Shown: positions 53,483 through 62,168 of the stretch, one piece after another | How positions within the stretch are numbered: the first letter of the stretch is position 1 | How the letters are laid out: each line of letters begins with the position of its first letter | NCBI GenBank assembly: GCA_934394565.1 | Contig: CAKRQV010000008.1 | Span: forward strand, 74,110-138,109 | Direction of reading: 5' to 3' | Length of the DNA: 64,000 bases | From: an uncultured Lachnospiraceae bacterium | GTDB lineage: Bacteria; Bacillota; Clostridia; Lachnospirales; Lachnospiraceae | Translations under genes and position numbers: made by a program | Notes under the pieces: generated by a model | The model's input: the letters and a program-made list of their open reading frames with translations, nothing else | Told to the model about the DNA's origin: nothing | Database searches by the model: none

Positions 53483-55113
53483 CTCTTTTTTCGCCCCAGC
53501 CAGTAAGCGGCGCCTGTACATCCCATCAGCAACAAAAAACCTGCAACCACAGCCACGGATATCCACCACTGTGAAGCACTCTTTGGTTCCTGCGACTGTA
53601 TAGCTTCCGTATTGTCCGGCATTTTTACAATGGAAGTTTCAAAATCATACTCCTTTGTGTATGCATTGCCAAAACTGTCTTCATAGGTCAGTGTCACGAC
53701 CCCCTTTGTATCCCCGTATGCGTTTTCACCGTCCATCATGGAAACAAAGATATTCGTTACGCCCTCTCCGGCCGTTCCACTCTCCATATTTCCGACAAAA
53801 GCTGTTTTCGTCTGGGTCAGTCCATTACAGTTCACATCGCACCGGACATTGTACACGGTGCTTCTGGACAGGTTCATCACCTGAAAACTGAACGGAACCG
53901 TATCACCTGCCGTCATTTCTTTATCGATCACGGGCATGGTCAGCTCCACATCCAGTGGCTGTTCTACAGTCACAACAATATTTCCGGTGGATGTACAGGT
54001 TGTGGCTTTCGCATCATCATAGCTCATGGCAATCTCGATGGCATAATTACCATCAGCTATACTTTTGCTGGCATGAAACTGCAGAGCCAGCTCCACAGAT
54101 TTTCCCTTGCCAATCTTACTGATAAAAAACGTATTGGTCCCGTTTCTCAGTTCAAAATCCGCCGAAGGGACATTGACCGTGGCGACCATGTTCTGCACGC
54201 TTTTCTTCTTATTGGTATTTTCAAACGTCACGGTTGCGGTAAAATCGTCTCCAGCTTTCACTGTGTCCGGCTCTATGACGCATTTACTGATCAGAACGAT
54301 AGGATTGGATGTCGGTGTTTCACTTCCCGTACCGCCTCCGGAAGCTCCACCGCCCATATCTCCACCGGCTCCGGCATCCGTTGTGCTGCTGCCATCCTTG
54401 ATTGTCACATAGTTGGTAAATGTCTTTTGCACTTCCTGCCCGCTTTCGTCTGTGGCGGATACATTGACAATGATCGGATATACGCCATTGGTCCTCTTTT
54501 TATTCAGCTCCAGTGAAAACGCTACCAGAAAAACCTCTTTTGTCTCCTGTGTGCCATTGACAGTCTCCGGTTTGCACGTAAAATCCTTTTCATAGGTTTT
54601 GAAGATAAATGGTGAATTCTCTGTAACTCCCAGATCCACCGCTGCTGTGAGACGGTTATTTTTCAGCTTTCCATCACTGACCAGCGGAAGGACGATGTTT
54701 ACTTTCCCATTTTCGCATACCGGCTGATAACCGTTTTTGTATGGTTTTGTCATGCCCTCGTATACATTCTGGTTGTCGATGTGAAGTGCCGCTTCGGCTG
54801 CCTGCTCTGTCGGCTGCGAATCGTCTGCCTTGCCCGGTTTGTCAGACAAAGTAGTATCTTTTTCCCCGGAGGAGGTATCTTCTTTTGTCTGTGGTTTTAT
54901 AGTATCTGCTGTATCTGTATTCTCCGTATTCTTCTTTGTGTCTGCATCTTTTGTCGTTTCTGTCCCGTTGCTGTCTGTTGTAGTATCTTTTTTCTCCTGC
55001 GCCGTCTGCGTCATCGTATCCAGACTGTCTGTTTCCGGCTGTGCGGCATATACCGGCAGAACCAATTGCATACATAACAGACATATCATCATCAAGCTGT
55101 ATATTTTCTTCAT
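53479..55113 (-). CDS. Membrane-anchored beta-rich surface protein (CARDB/S-layer type)
   Basis: 544-aa exported protein. Signal peptide (1-23, ending VYAA), a 90-residue Thr/Asp/Lys-rich disordered stretch, then Ig-like beta domains (about 110-265, 285-400, 405-510) of the COG1361/CARDB kind, a Gly-rich hinge (GGDMGGGASGGG, near 262), and a C-terminal membrane helix followed by GRKKR. Thus it is held at the outer membrane face. Such domains bind other proteins or cell-wall polymers. It begins 1 bp after the ATPase gene and overlaps the FtsX-like gene, so it is a physical part of the transporter operon. Confidence 0.75.
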   Translation of the reverse strand: MKKIYSLMMICLLCMQLVLPVYAAQPETDSLDTMTQTAQEKKDTTTDSNGTETTKDADTKKNTENTDTADTIKPQTKEDTSSGEKDTTLSDKPGKADDSQPTEQAAEAALHIDNQNVYEGMTKPYKNGYQPVCENGKVNIVLPLVSDGKLKNNRLTAAVDLGVTENSPFIFKTYEKDFTCKPETVNGTQETKEVFLVAFSLELNKKRTNGVYPIIVNVSATDESGQEVQKTFTNYVTIKDGSSTTDAGAGGDMGGGASGGGTGSETPTSNPIVLISKCVIEPDTVKAGDDFTATVTFENTNKKKSVQNMVATVNVPSADFELRNGTNTFFISKIGKGKSVELALQFHASKSIADGNYAIEIAMSYDDAKATTCTSTGNIVVTVEQPLDVELTMPVIDKEMTAGDTVPFSFQVMNLSRSTVYNVRCDVNCNGLTQTKTAFVGNMESGTAGEGVTNIFVSMMDGENAYGDTKGVVTLTYEDSFGNAYTKEYDFETSIVKMPDNTEAIQSQEPKSASQWWISVAVVAGFLLLMGCTGAAYWLGRKKR

Positions 55114-55114
55114 C

Positions 55115-55759
55115 TCATTCTCTCCACATCGTCATATTTCCCGCATCCATCTCACACACGGTATCGCACAGTTCATCAATATCCGTCTGGTTATGACTGG
55201 CCAGCAGAATGGTTTTCCCCTCGGTGCGAAGTTCCCGGATCAGCTGCCGGATTTCAGCCACACCATGCTTGTCCAGGCCGTTAAACGGCTCATCCAGGAT
55301 CAGCAGGGACGGATCTTCCATGATAGCCTGGGCAATGCCAAGCCGCTGGCGCATTCCGAGACTGTACTTGCTGACCGGCTTTTTTAAATCCGGATCAAGC
55401 CCGACCCGCTCTATCGTCTGGCGGATTTTTTTCTCATCTGCCAGCCCCCGAAGGGAAGCCAGAAGTTTCAGATTTTTGAATCCTGTCACCCCCGGAAGAA
55501 ATCCCGGAGTCTCAATAATAATGCCCATGTCCTTTGGAAAATCAATATCTTTGCCAACCTCTTTTCCATTTACCCGGACATATCCCTCATCCGGGATCAG
55601 AAAACCACAGATGCATTTCATCAGCACCGTCTTTCCACTGCCGTTATTTCCGACAATCCCGTGGATTTTTCCTGCTTCAAAGGTCCGGTCAATGCCATGC
55701 AGAATTTCCTCACTTCCAAAGGATTTGTGCAGATGTTCAATGCATATCGCTGTCTCCAT
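55115..55759 (-). CDS. ABC transporter ATP-binding protein (BcrA/lantibiotic-immunity-like)
   Basis: 214-aa ATPase: Walker A GNNGSGKT near residue 33, signature YSLGMRQRLGIAQA near residue 130, Walker B LLILDEPFNGLD and switch His in LLASHN. The SLGMRQRLGIA signature and small size are typical of ATPases pairing with ABC-2-like permeases for bacitracin or lantibiotic immunity. The start METAICIEHLHKSFG is set by AGGAGG 8 bp upstream. It partners the two permeases just upstream. Confidence 0.92.
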   Translation of the reverse strand: METAICIEHLHKSFGSEEILHGIDRTFEAGKIHGIVGNNGSGKTVLMKCICGFLIPDEGYVRVNGKEVGKDIDFPKDMGIIIETPGFLPGVTGFKNLKLLASLRGLADEKKIRQTIERVGLDPDLKKPVSKYSLGMRQRLGIAQAIMEDPSLLILDEPFNGLDKHGVAEIRQLIRELRTEGKTILLASHNQTDIDELCDTVCEMDAGNMTMWRE

Positions 55760-55760
55760 C

Positions 55761-56651
55761 CTATTTTCCTCCTGTTCCGGTAAATACAAAGCTGTAGGTG
55801 CGGATACATTTTAAAGAAGCCATAAAGCAGACCAGGATCAGTGCCGCACACAACAGATAACTCTGTCCGAGTGTTGGCAACAGATCGTACCCAAAATTAT
55901 GCATATGAAATGTGGCATGATTCAGCGGAGACGCCCAGCCGACAAATACATTGGCCTTATATGCCTCGTAGTCCTGCATATGAAAAACCAGCTTAATCGT
56001 CTTCGGATCGAGCAAAAATCCATAAACACTGAATCCAAATGCTGCCACGACACCGCCGATCTGGCCAAATTTCAGATTACATAAAAGCATCAGAAAAACC
56101 AGAAGCAGTGCATAGCCAAGCATCAAGAGGAAAATAACGGCTGCACAATGATATGGTGTGGACATTCCCATCGTTTTCATCGAAGACGGTACATCCAGCA
56201 CCTCCCCTGCAGATGAAAAGCCAAGAACGACCGCCGTCGGGCTCCACATATTGCCGACAAACGCCTGTTTCATACTCACCAGTGCCGTGGCCAGCATGAC
56301 AAAGACCATATAGATTGTCGTAGCCAGTACAATATAGATGCCCTGCCCCAGCAGCCACTTTTTCCGGGTCGTCCGCATCAGAAAAAACGGTGTGGCATTC
56401 GTAACAAAGGGCATATCCGCAAACAATACAATCAGTAACAGAGAAGCCAGTAAGATCGACCTGCTGTCCTCAAATGTCCAGATAAATGGTTCCAGAAACT
56501 GCATGGACGTACCGTATTTATCCGCAAACTGTACAACTTTATTGGATAAGAGAAAACAAAATACCAGGGCAATCGAAAAGCTGATAAACACCCGTGGATT
56601 CTTTTTCCATGTCCGGAAGTTGTAACCGACCACCATACATACCTGTTTCAT
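55761..56651 (-). CDS. ABC-2-like permease subunit
   Basis: 296-aa protein with about six membrane helices, N-terminal cytosolic MKQVCMVVGYNFRTWKKNP. It is not clearly similar in sequence to the neighbouring permease, so the pair is a heterodimer. The start overlaps the upstream permease stop (ATGA), with GGAGG 11 bp before. Exported molecule unknown; lantibiotic-type peptide or membrane component is a guess from ATPase type. Confidence 0.82.
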   Translation of the reverse strand: MKQVCMVVGYNFRTWKKNPRVFISFSIALVFCFLLSNKVVQFADKYGTSMQFLEPFIWTFEDSRSILLASLLLIVLFADMPFVTNATPFFLMRTTRKKWLLGQGIYIVLATTIYMVFVMLATALVSMKQAFVGNMWSPTAVVLGFSSAGEVLDVPSSMKTMGMSTPYHCAAVIFLLMLGYALLLVFLMLLCNLKFGQIGGVVAAFGFSVYGFLLDPKTIKLVFHMQDYEAYKANVFVGWASPLNHATFHMHNFGYDLLPTLGQSYLLCAALILVCFMASLKCIRTYSFVFTGTGGK

Positions 56652-57442
56652 ATCGTCTCTAGCCTCCGCAACATTGTCATGGTAAGTAACATCGCTACCA
56701 TGCACACCAGAAGTGTCATAAAGATCACCGCTCCGAGTTCACCAAAGACCCACTGTTCCTTTACAGGATGCAGCCATGCTTTCGGATCAAGGATAAACAG
56801 CTGTTTCAGATAGCGTTCATGCAGCATGATCAGCACATATTCCAGCACAAAAGGGAACGCATAGGCCATATATTTGCTCGATGTCACGATGGAACACAGC
56901 ATACCCACAAGGGCAAACAGCGCTCCGGCGCAAAAAAATAAGACACAGGCTTTTCCCACATCTTTTCCATATGTCTGGCTCATATCCACAGTCGCCTTTT
57001 CCATCGGCAGAAGGAACAGTCGAAGTCCTTGATAATACAGTACCATACTCAGCACTGCCGTACTGCCACCGGATACACCAGTTGCGAGAATTTTTCCCGC
57101 AATATAGGATCGTCTGCCTGCCCTCGGAAGATAGCTTTTGATAAAGCCACAGTTAAATTCTTCCAGAAAAGATGCGGCGAAAGGAAATGTACAGCAGATA
57201 GGCAATACCAGACAGACAGCCTCCGACTGCATGGCTGTATCAAACACTGTGTAGTGCAGACCATAGTCCAGAAGACCTTTTTTATATGTTCCCAAGGCTG
57301 ACCATACCGAGGTAAAACCGCCGATCATGCAGGCCAGAAGCAGACCGGCAATGGCCAGAAAAAACGGTGCTCCTGTACAAGCCTGTACCATACAGGACCA
57401 GACTGTGTGATTTATCTCTGTTTTTTCCTGCACAGGAAACAC
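56648..57442 (-). CDS. ABC permease subunit, second type
   Basis: 264-aa protein with about six membrane helices (APFFLAIAGLLLACMIGGFTS; LPICCTFPFAASFLEEF). The EEFNCGFIKSYLPRAGRRSYIAGKIL segment after helix 2 is the cytosolic loop usual in ABC-2 permeases, likely contacting the ATPase. GGAGG lies 8 bp before the ATG. First gene of the permease-ATPase block, 179 bp after the lipoprotein gene. Confidence 0.82.
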   Translation of the reverse strand: MFPVQEKTEINHTVWSCMVQACTGAPFFLAIAGLLLACMIGGFTSVWSALGTYKKGLLDYGLHYTVFDTAMQSEAVCLVLPICCTFPFAASFLEEFNCGFIKSYLPRAGRRSYIAGKILATGVSGGSTAVLSMVLYYQGLRLFLLPMEKATVDMSQTYGKDVGKACVLFFCAGALFALVGMLCSIVTSSKYMAYAFPFVLEYVLIMLHERYLKQLFILDPKAWLHPVKEQWVFGELGAVIFMTLLVCMVAMLLTMTMLRRLETI

Positions 57443-57561
57443 CTCCTTATTATTGTTCTTTATCTTTATGTTTCAGCCATCTTCCCTCTTTATCTTGTTT
57501 CGTTTACGTTTTGTCTCTCTGCCAATTTTTCCTGCAAACTTCATGCAAAGCAATCGTTTTT

Positions 57562-57584
57562 CACACCTTGCATGCGCACACCTT
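57562..57584. promoter_or_regulatory. Direct repeat in the gap before the permease block
   Basis: AAGGTGTG (minus strand) occurs twice with starts 15 bp apart, centred about 130 bp before the permease start. Could be a regulator site; differs from the TTACAA elements elsewhere in the locus. Confidence 0.3.
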
Positions 57585-57621
57585 TCAGCATTGTATGACC
57601 TTTCTGAAATCTGCCATTTTT

Positions 57622-59136
57622 TTAATATCCTTCTGTAATATCGATCACACTGCCATCCACTGCATTGACAGCCAGCAGAATCCAGGGCTGTGCTTCTGTA
57701 AAGGAATTATCCCCGGTATCATAGCCAGCATCTTTGCCTGCCTGTGTATACTCTGTATTTCGTGTGTAATCGCCATAAAACAGCCATACCGGCGTCATCA
57801 GCCCTTTTAATTCATTGCCACTGTTTCTCACACGCATCAGTCCCAGTCTCACATCTGTAACCTTTATATCCACGGTGGATTCCATATATTCATCTGTAAA
57901 CTGTTCCAGATCGCCCCTGGCCGTCAACGGCATCATCTGTTCAAAAATATCCTTTGCCTGATCAAAGGAAATGATGCCCACATTGTCGGATACAGTATCT
58001 TCCACAGATATCGGATACTGCCAGCTGAAGCTTACAATGCCATCCTTTTCCACGATCACATTGATTGACTCATACAGCCAGGAAGCCACCGCAGCATCCT
58101 CCGACACCTCGTAGGAACTGGTGATGGCACTCTGGATGCCGTCGATCGTCTGGGTCAGGTAAAAGCTGTAGGCTGTAGGGGGATCCGACTGGATTATTTC
58201 TGTATCCTCCTCCTTAGATTCTGATGTATTCACCTGATTGGATGTCCATCCCCCCATTGCAGTAACTGTATGAATTTCCCATGGCATACCGATCTTTTGT
58301 ATAAAGTCTTCCACAATTTTTCGGGCATCCTCTTCTGTAATGCCGATATTCGCCAGATCTTCGGCCGACATACTATCAAGGCTCTGCCCCTCCGCACCGG
58401 AATAAGAACACGTCGTACCGTCCTCGTAGACTGCTGATGATGTGACAACTGCATCCGTACTTGAGGTAACGACCAGAAATTTTTTCTCGTCTTTTGAACT
58501 AACCGACAAACCTTTGCAGATTTTTGAGCCATTTATTGTCTGCCATTCCTGATCGGTGTAGGTAGAATCTTTCGGCACAACCTGTAACGTCGATGTTTCC
58601 GGTGCATCCTTTCTTGACTCTTCCAGAGAAGCCAGGATCTCCTCCTGCGTTTTGATCATATCCTGCTTTTCTTCATCAGACAGCGTATCGTCATCCTTGT
58701 ATTTTGCAATTTCCTGCTTTGTCTCCAGAATCGACTGATCTACCTTTGCTTTTGTAAAATCCGTTCCCGTTGTCGTGTAACCACCCTCTGGCAGAAAATA
58801 GTTATAAAGCTTTGTTGCCACATCCTGTGAAATTTCTCCACAGTATACGTGATACATCGGAATCGTGTCTTTCTCCGGAAGCGTCACCGGAGCCTGATCT
58901 GCCTTGATCGTAACTTTTCCATCGTCACTTTTATAATCCAGATCGTACGTTGAAGCTGTCGCCTTTGCCACGTCCTTTAACTCCGTGCCCTCCTTCGGCT
59001 CTGCTTTTGCTGTCTCCTCCAGCCGTTCATTATTCTTCTGTGCCACCAGCGCCTGGCTCGGTGTTCTGGCACATGCGGTCAGAGACACGCACAGCATACC
59101 GGCCAGAAGCAGACTGCTATATTTTTTCTTTCTCAT
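57622..59136 (-). CDS. Predicted lipoprotein in a sensor/transporter locus
   Basis: 504-aa exported lipoprotein: MRKKKYSSLLLAGMLCVSLTAC with lipobox cysteine at residue 22. The mature part is Thr/Glu/Asp-rich at first (50-200) then more ordered, with SWQYPISVEDTVSDN and a closing AVNAVDGSVIDITEGY typical of PepSY/YycI-like or DUF-type Lachnospiraceae lipoproteins. No catalytic motif seen. Two ATGs are adjacent; GGGGAG 6 bp before the second favours it. It sits between the kinase gene and the permeases, so it may bind the ligand that the kinase senses or the transporter removes. Confidence 0.75.
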   Translation of the reverse strand: MRKKKYSSLLLAGMLCVSLTACARTPSQALVAQKNNERLEETAKAEPKEGTELKDVAKATASTYDLDYKSDDGKVTIKADQAPVTLPEKDTIPMYHVYCGEISQDVATKLYNYFLPEGGYTTTGTDFTKAKVDQSILETKQEIAKYKDDDTLSDEEKQDMIKTQEEILASLEESRKDAPETSTLQVVPKDSTYTDQEWQTINGSKICKGLSVSSKDEKKFLVVTSSTDAVVTSSAVYEDGTTCSYSGAEGQSLDSMSAEDLANIGITEEDARKIVEDFIQKIGMPWEIHTVTAMGGWTSNQVNTSESKEEDTEIIQSDPPTAYSFYLTQTIDGIQSAITSSYEVSEDAAVASWLYESINVIVEKDGIVSFSWQYPISVEDTVSDNVGIISFDQAKDIFEQMMPLTARGDLEQFTDEYMESTVDIKVTDVRLGLMRVRNSGNELKGLMTPVWLFYGDYTRNTEYTQAGKDAGYDTGDNSFTEAQPWILLAVNAVDGSVIDITEGY

Positions 59137-59293
59137 CATACACTCCCCTTTTGTCTTATTTTGCAATGCTGTGGCTGTACACAGATAACTTATGTCTGTT
59201 TCAACCTTCTTTTGCACCCGGCATATCTGCTTTTCATCACAGCCTTTTCTCCTTGCATACCCAGAGTCTATCTCTTTTCCTGTTTTCAAGTCA

Positions 59294-60664
59294 TCAGAGA
59301 GTTGTAAGAGAATTGTAAAGATAAAATGTCGTACCGGTCCCCGGCTGACTTTCTACAGCCAGTTTCATATGATGCAGCTGTGCAATTTTCTGACAGAGGG
59401 CCAGTCCCAGACCGAAGCCCTCCTGCTTCCGGGACGAATCCCCCTGATAAAAAGCCTCGAAAATATGCTCCTGTTCCGCTTTTTCTATACCCTTTCCATT
59501 ATCCTTTACCCGGATTTCTTCCGGTGACAGGGTGACTTCGATGTGAGTTGCGCCCGCTTTTCGGGCATTGTCGCAGAGATTCGTGATCAGCATCAGCAAA
59601 AGATCCGGATTGCCCTGCATCGTCCCCGCCTGTGCGCGCACAGTGATTTCCTCTTTCCCGACCAGAATTTTTTTCAGCTGCTTTTCCAGCTCCACGAGAT
59701 CTACATCCACCAGCTCAATGTTTTTGGAAGTCAGACCAACCAGCTGTGTCAATTTGCCTGAAAGACGTTCCAGCCGTCTGGCCTCCAGATCAATAAATTC
59801 CAGTGCCTCATCTTTTTGATCTTCATTCATTTTCACCGAACGGAGCGCATACGCATAGCCGCAGATCGCCGTCACCGGCGTTTTCATCTCATGGGAAAGC
59901 GCATGGATCAGCCGGTTTCTGGCCTCGGAGGTCTCCTCCACCGCCGTAATATGCTGCTCCACGGATGCCGCCATCGTATTGAAGCTGTGCGACAGGGATG
60001 CCAGCTCGTCCTTCCCCCGGACTGTCGTTCTCCGCTTATAATCGCCCTCGGAAATAGCATCCGCTTCCTCTTTTAACCGTTCCAATGGCTGAAACGCAAA
60101 CTTCAGAAATACGATGATACAGACACCTGCAACGGCCAGCACCAGCATGCCAATGACTGTACAAAGGAATACCAGCCGACGGATCTGTTCAAAAATGCCG
60201 GTAATATTCCGCACCACACAGATCTGGCAGTCACTTCCAAGCAGTATTATATTTTCTCCGGCCACAATATAATCCCCGTCTGCCAGATGCAGCAGTTCAC
60301 TCTTTATATCATTATCATTTTTCTTCAGATTCAATATCTGTATGGCATTTACACCGGAATTGTTATAAAGCATCTCATCATTTCGCATAAGTACATATTC
60401 TGTATCTGCAGCCGCATACCGGGTCTGTTTAAACAGCAGATACTTCAGTACTGCATTTTCTGTCAGACCGTTTTTCACGCTTGCTATGTTTTTTTCACTG
60501 GATTTCAGACTTTTTTCCAGCTTCGTCACATCGACCCGGGTATCGTACAGCATACTGTCAAGAATATTCCTTTTGCTGACCGAGATCATCAGCGCACAGC
60601 ATACGGTAAGGGCTGCCAGAAGCACAGCCAGCACACCGGCCGTTATCTTACTTTTTAACTTCAT
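59294..60664 (-). CDS. Sensor histidine kinase
   Basis: 456-aa membrane sensor: helix 1 (about 8-30), extracytoplasmic domain about 31-165, helix 2 (about 166-190), HAMP (about 191-245), HisKA with phospho-accepting His in HALSHEMKTPVTA near residue 260, and HATPase_c (NLCDNARKAG; DNGKGI; GFGLGLAL). Intact and typical of OmpR-system kinases. ATG overlaps the regulator stop (ATGA). Its 3' end contains one of the two TTACAA-type direct-repeat sites. Confidence 0.94.
   Translation of the reverse strand: MKLKSKITAGVLAVLLAALTVCCALMISVSKRNILDSMLYDTRVDVTKLEKSLKSSEKNIASVKNGLTENAVLKYLLFKQTRYAAADTEYVLMRNDEMLYNNSGVNAIQILNLKKNDNDIKSELLHLADGDYIVAGENIILLGSDCQICVVRNITGIFEQIRRLVFLCTVIGMLVLAVAGVCIIVFLKFAFQPLERLKEEADAISEGDYKRRTTVRGKDELASLSHSFNTMAASVEQHITAVEETSEARNRLIHALSHEMKTPVTAICGYAYALRSVKMNEDQKDEALEFIDLEARRLERLSGKLTQLVGLTSKNIELVDVDLVELEKQLKKILVGKEEITVRAQAGTMQGNPDLLLMLITNLCDNARKAGATHIEVTLSPEEIRVKDNGKGIEKAEQEHIFEAFYQGDSSRKQEGFGLGLALCQKIAQLHHMKLAVESQPGTGTTFYLYNSLTTL
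59300..59322 (-). promoter_or_regulatory. Direct-repeat site B, before the lipoprotein gene
   Basis: Two TTACAA (minus strand) with starts 11 bp apart inside the last codons of the kinase gene and just beyond, about 165 bp before the lipoprotein start. 21 of 23 bases match site A before the regulator gene. Confidence 0.6.
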
Positions 60665-61317
60665 TCTCCAACCTCCAGCCGGTAGCCGATTTTCGGCACT
60701 GAAACGATATGCAGTCCCGTTTTTCTGCGCAGTGCCGCCACATGCACATCCACCGTCCGGGTCTCTCCCTCAAAATCAACGCCCCATATCTCCCGCAGAA
60801 TCTTTTCTCTGTTCAGGGCAATATTTCTGTTTTTTGCCAGAATACAGAGCAGATCATATTCCATGGGTGTAAGTGAAATTACCTCACCATTTTTCTGTAC
60901 GATCCGCTTCTCCATGTCCAGTGTCACATCATCCAGTGCAAAAATCTCATTGCTTTTTCCTGTCCGTTTCAGCACCATATCGATCCGCACCAGAAGCTCC
61001 AGCATTTCAAAAGGCTTTACCATATAATCCTCAGCACCGCCGGTCAATCCCTTCAGCTTGGATTCCAGATCGCCCCTTGCGGTCAGATAGATCACCGGAA
61101 TCTTGTTCTCCTTCAGCACCGGAAGAAGTGCAAATCCATCCACCTTCGGCATCATAACATCCACCACCGCCAGATCAGCACTGCCGCCCTCTGCCAGATA
61201 ATCAAGCACCGCCTGCCCGTCCGGCATGGATACGGTCTCATAACCAGTGATATTCAAATTCATACAGATCAGTTTATTTATTGCAGTTTCATCCTCTGCT
61301 ACCAGAATTTTGCTCAT
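60661..61317 (-). CDS. OmpR-family response regulator
   Basis: 218-aa two-domain regulator: receiver with acidic pocket ILVAEDET and phospho-Asp in AVVDVMMPKVDG near residue 53, Lys in KPFEMLELL near residue 103, and a winged-helix trans_reg_C domain (EVISLTPMEYDLL; GETRTVDVHVAALRRKTG). The ATG three codons earlier is also possible. Overlaps the kinase gene. Predicted to bind 11-bp spaced TTACAA repeats found upstream of itself and of the lipoprotein gene. Confidence 0.94.
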   Translation of the reverse strand: MSKILVAEDETAINKLICMNLNITGYETVSMPDGQAVLDYLAEGGSADLAVVDVMMPKVDGFALLPVLKENKIPVIYLTARGDLESKLKGLTGGAEDYMVKPFEMLELLVRIDMVLKRTGKSNEIFALDDVTLDMEKRIVQKNGEVISLTPMEYDLLCILAKNRNIALNREKILREIWGVDFEGETRTVDVHVAALRRKTGLHIVSVPKIGYRLEVGE

Positions 61318-61355
61318 ACTTTTCATTCTCCATTGTCCTTGGTGTGTATTCTTCT

Positions 61356-61403
61356 ATTATACCTTTAAATTGTAAGAGGAAGTTGTAAAAGAGTTGTAAA
61401 GAT
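61356..61403 (-). promoter_or_regulatory. Promoter and direct-repeat site A of the response regulator gene
   Basis: TATAAT (61356-61361) without a good minus-35; instead TTACAA repeats start at 61399, 61388 and 61375 on the minus strand (11 and 13 bp apart), overlapping the minus-35 position. This is the design of an OmpR/PhoB-type activator site and suggests self-activation. Confidence 0.6.
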
Positions 61404-61495
61404 TCATGGGATTCATCAGGAACATTTCTCCTGTCACGATACTTCGCTTACAAACCTTCATAACAAAAGAATTTTCTCAAGTTATCACGGCAGTC

Positions 61496-61526
61496 GCCAA
61501 GGTCTCGTGCAAGCACGGACTTTGGC
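61496..61526. repeat. Imperfect palindrome between regulator locus and HD gene
   Basis: GCCAAGGTCTCGTG / CACGGACTTTGGC, 13-14-base arms with few mismatches and 4-base loop, GC-rich relative to surroundings. No T-run. Confidence 0.45.
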
Positions 61527-61539
61527 TCGTTGCTCGCGT

Positions 61540-61571
61540 AAAAAAGGCAGTGCATATATGCCTGCACTGCC
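61540..61571 (-). terminator. Terminator of the HD-domain gene
   Basis: 9-bp stem GGCAGTGCA / TGCACTGCC, followed by six Ts on the minus strand. Confidence 0.75.
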
Positions 61572-61581
61572 CTCCGCTTTT

Positions 61582-62076
61582 TTATTCCTGTATCTGATAC
61601 ATTTCACGACAGATCTTCTTTCCGGTCTCTGTCTTAAATATGGAATCATAAGCATGACATATCCCCACTTCGCTGACATGATCCTCAAACAGATTCACCA
61701 GGAAATCCGCTTCCACCAAAATCTGATAATCCATACCATCTATATTTTTGTAGGTATGATGATGTCCCACCAGATAGGAAACTCTGCTGATCACATCCTC
61801 CGCAAAACCAAGCTCACCAAGCATGGCTTCTGCCACCGCCGGCCCCTCCTTCTCCTGATACGGACCGGCACTGCTGCCGTATTTCTCCTCCGCCGGTTTG
61901 ATACCGATATCATGGACATACGCAGCTGCTTCCAGTATCAGCTGCTCCTTCCCGGAAAGCCCTTCCTTAATACCAATGATCCTTGAAAAGCTGTGCACCT
62001 TGACAAAATGCTGGAGTCTCGCAGGATCTCCGCCGTAGTATTCCATCATTTTCATATACAAATCGTCTAATAACAT
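61582..62076 (-). CDS. HD-domain phosphohydrolase-like protein
   Basis: 164-aa HD-fold protein with metal ligands H28 (HFVKVHSFSR region), HD in AYVHDIGIKP (His55-Asp56) and GHHHTYKNIDG near residue 105, so a single-domain, predicted active phosphohydrolase. Small stand-alone HD proteins of this kind hydrolyse nucleotides or act as uncharacterised phosphatases; substrate unknown. No GAF or GGDEF domain. Own terminator; upstream promoter not clear. Confidence 0.8.
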   Translation of the reverse strand: MLLDDLYMKMMEYYGGDPARLQHFVKVHSFSRIIGIKEGLSGKEQLILEAAAYVHDIGIKPAEEKYGSSAGPYQEKEGPAVAEAMLGELGFAEDVISRVSYLVGHHHTYKNIDGMDYQILVEADFLVNLFEDHVSEVGICHAYDSIFKTETGKKICREMYQIQE

Positions 62077-62168
62077 TTTATATTTCCTCCTGATTTATGC
62101 CATTTTATCTAACACAATCTTATCACTTTTTCAACCCCATAAATATTATATTTTACCAGAAACAACGC

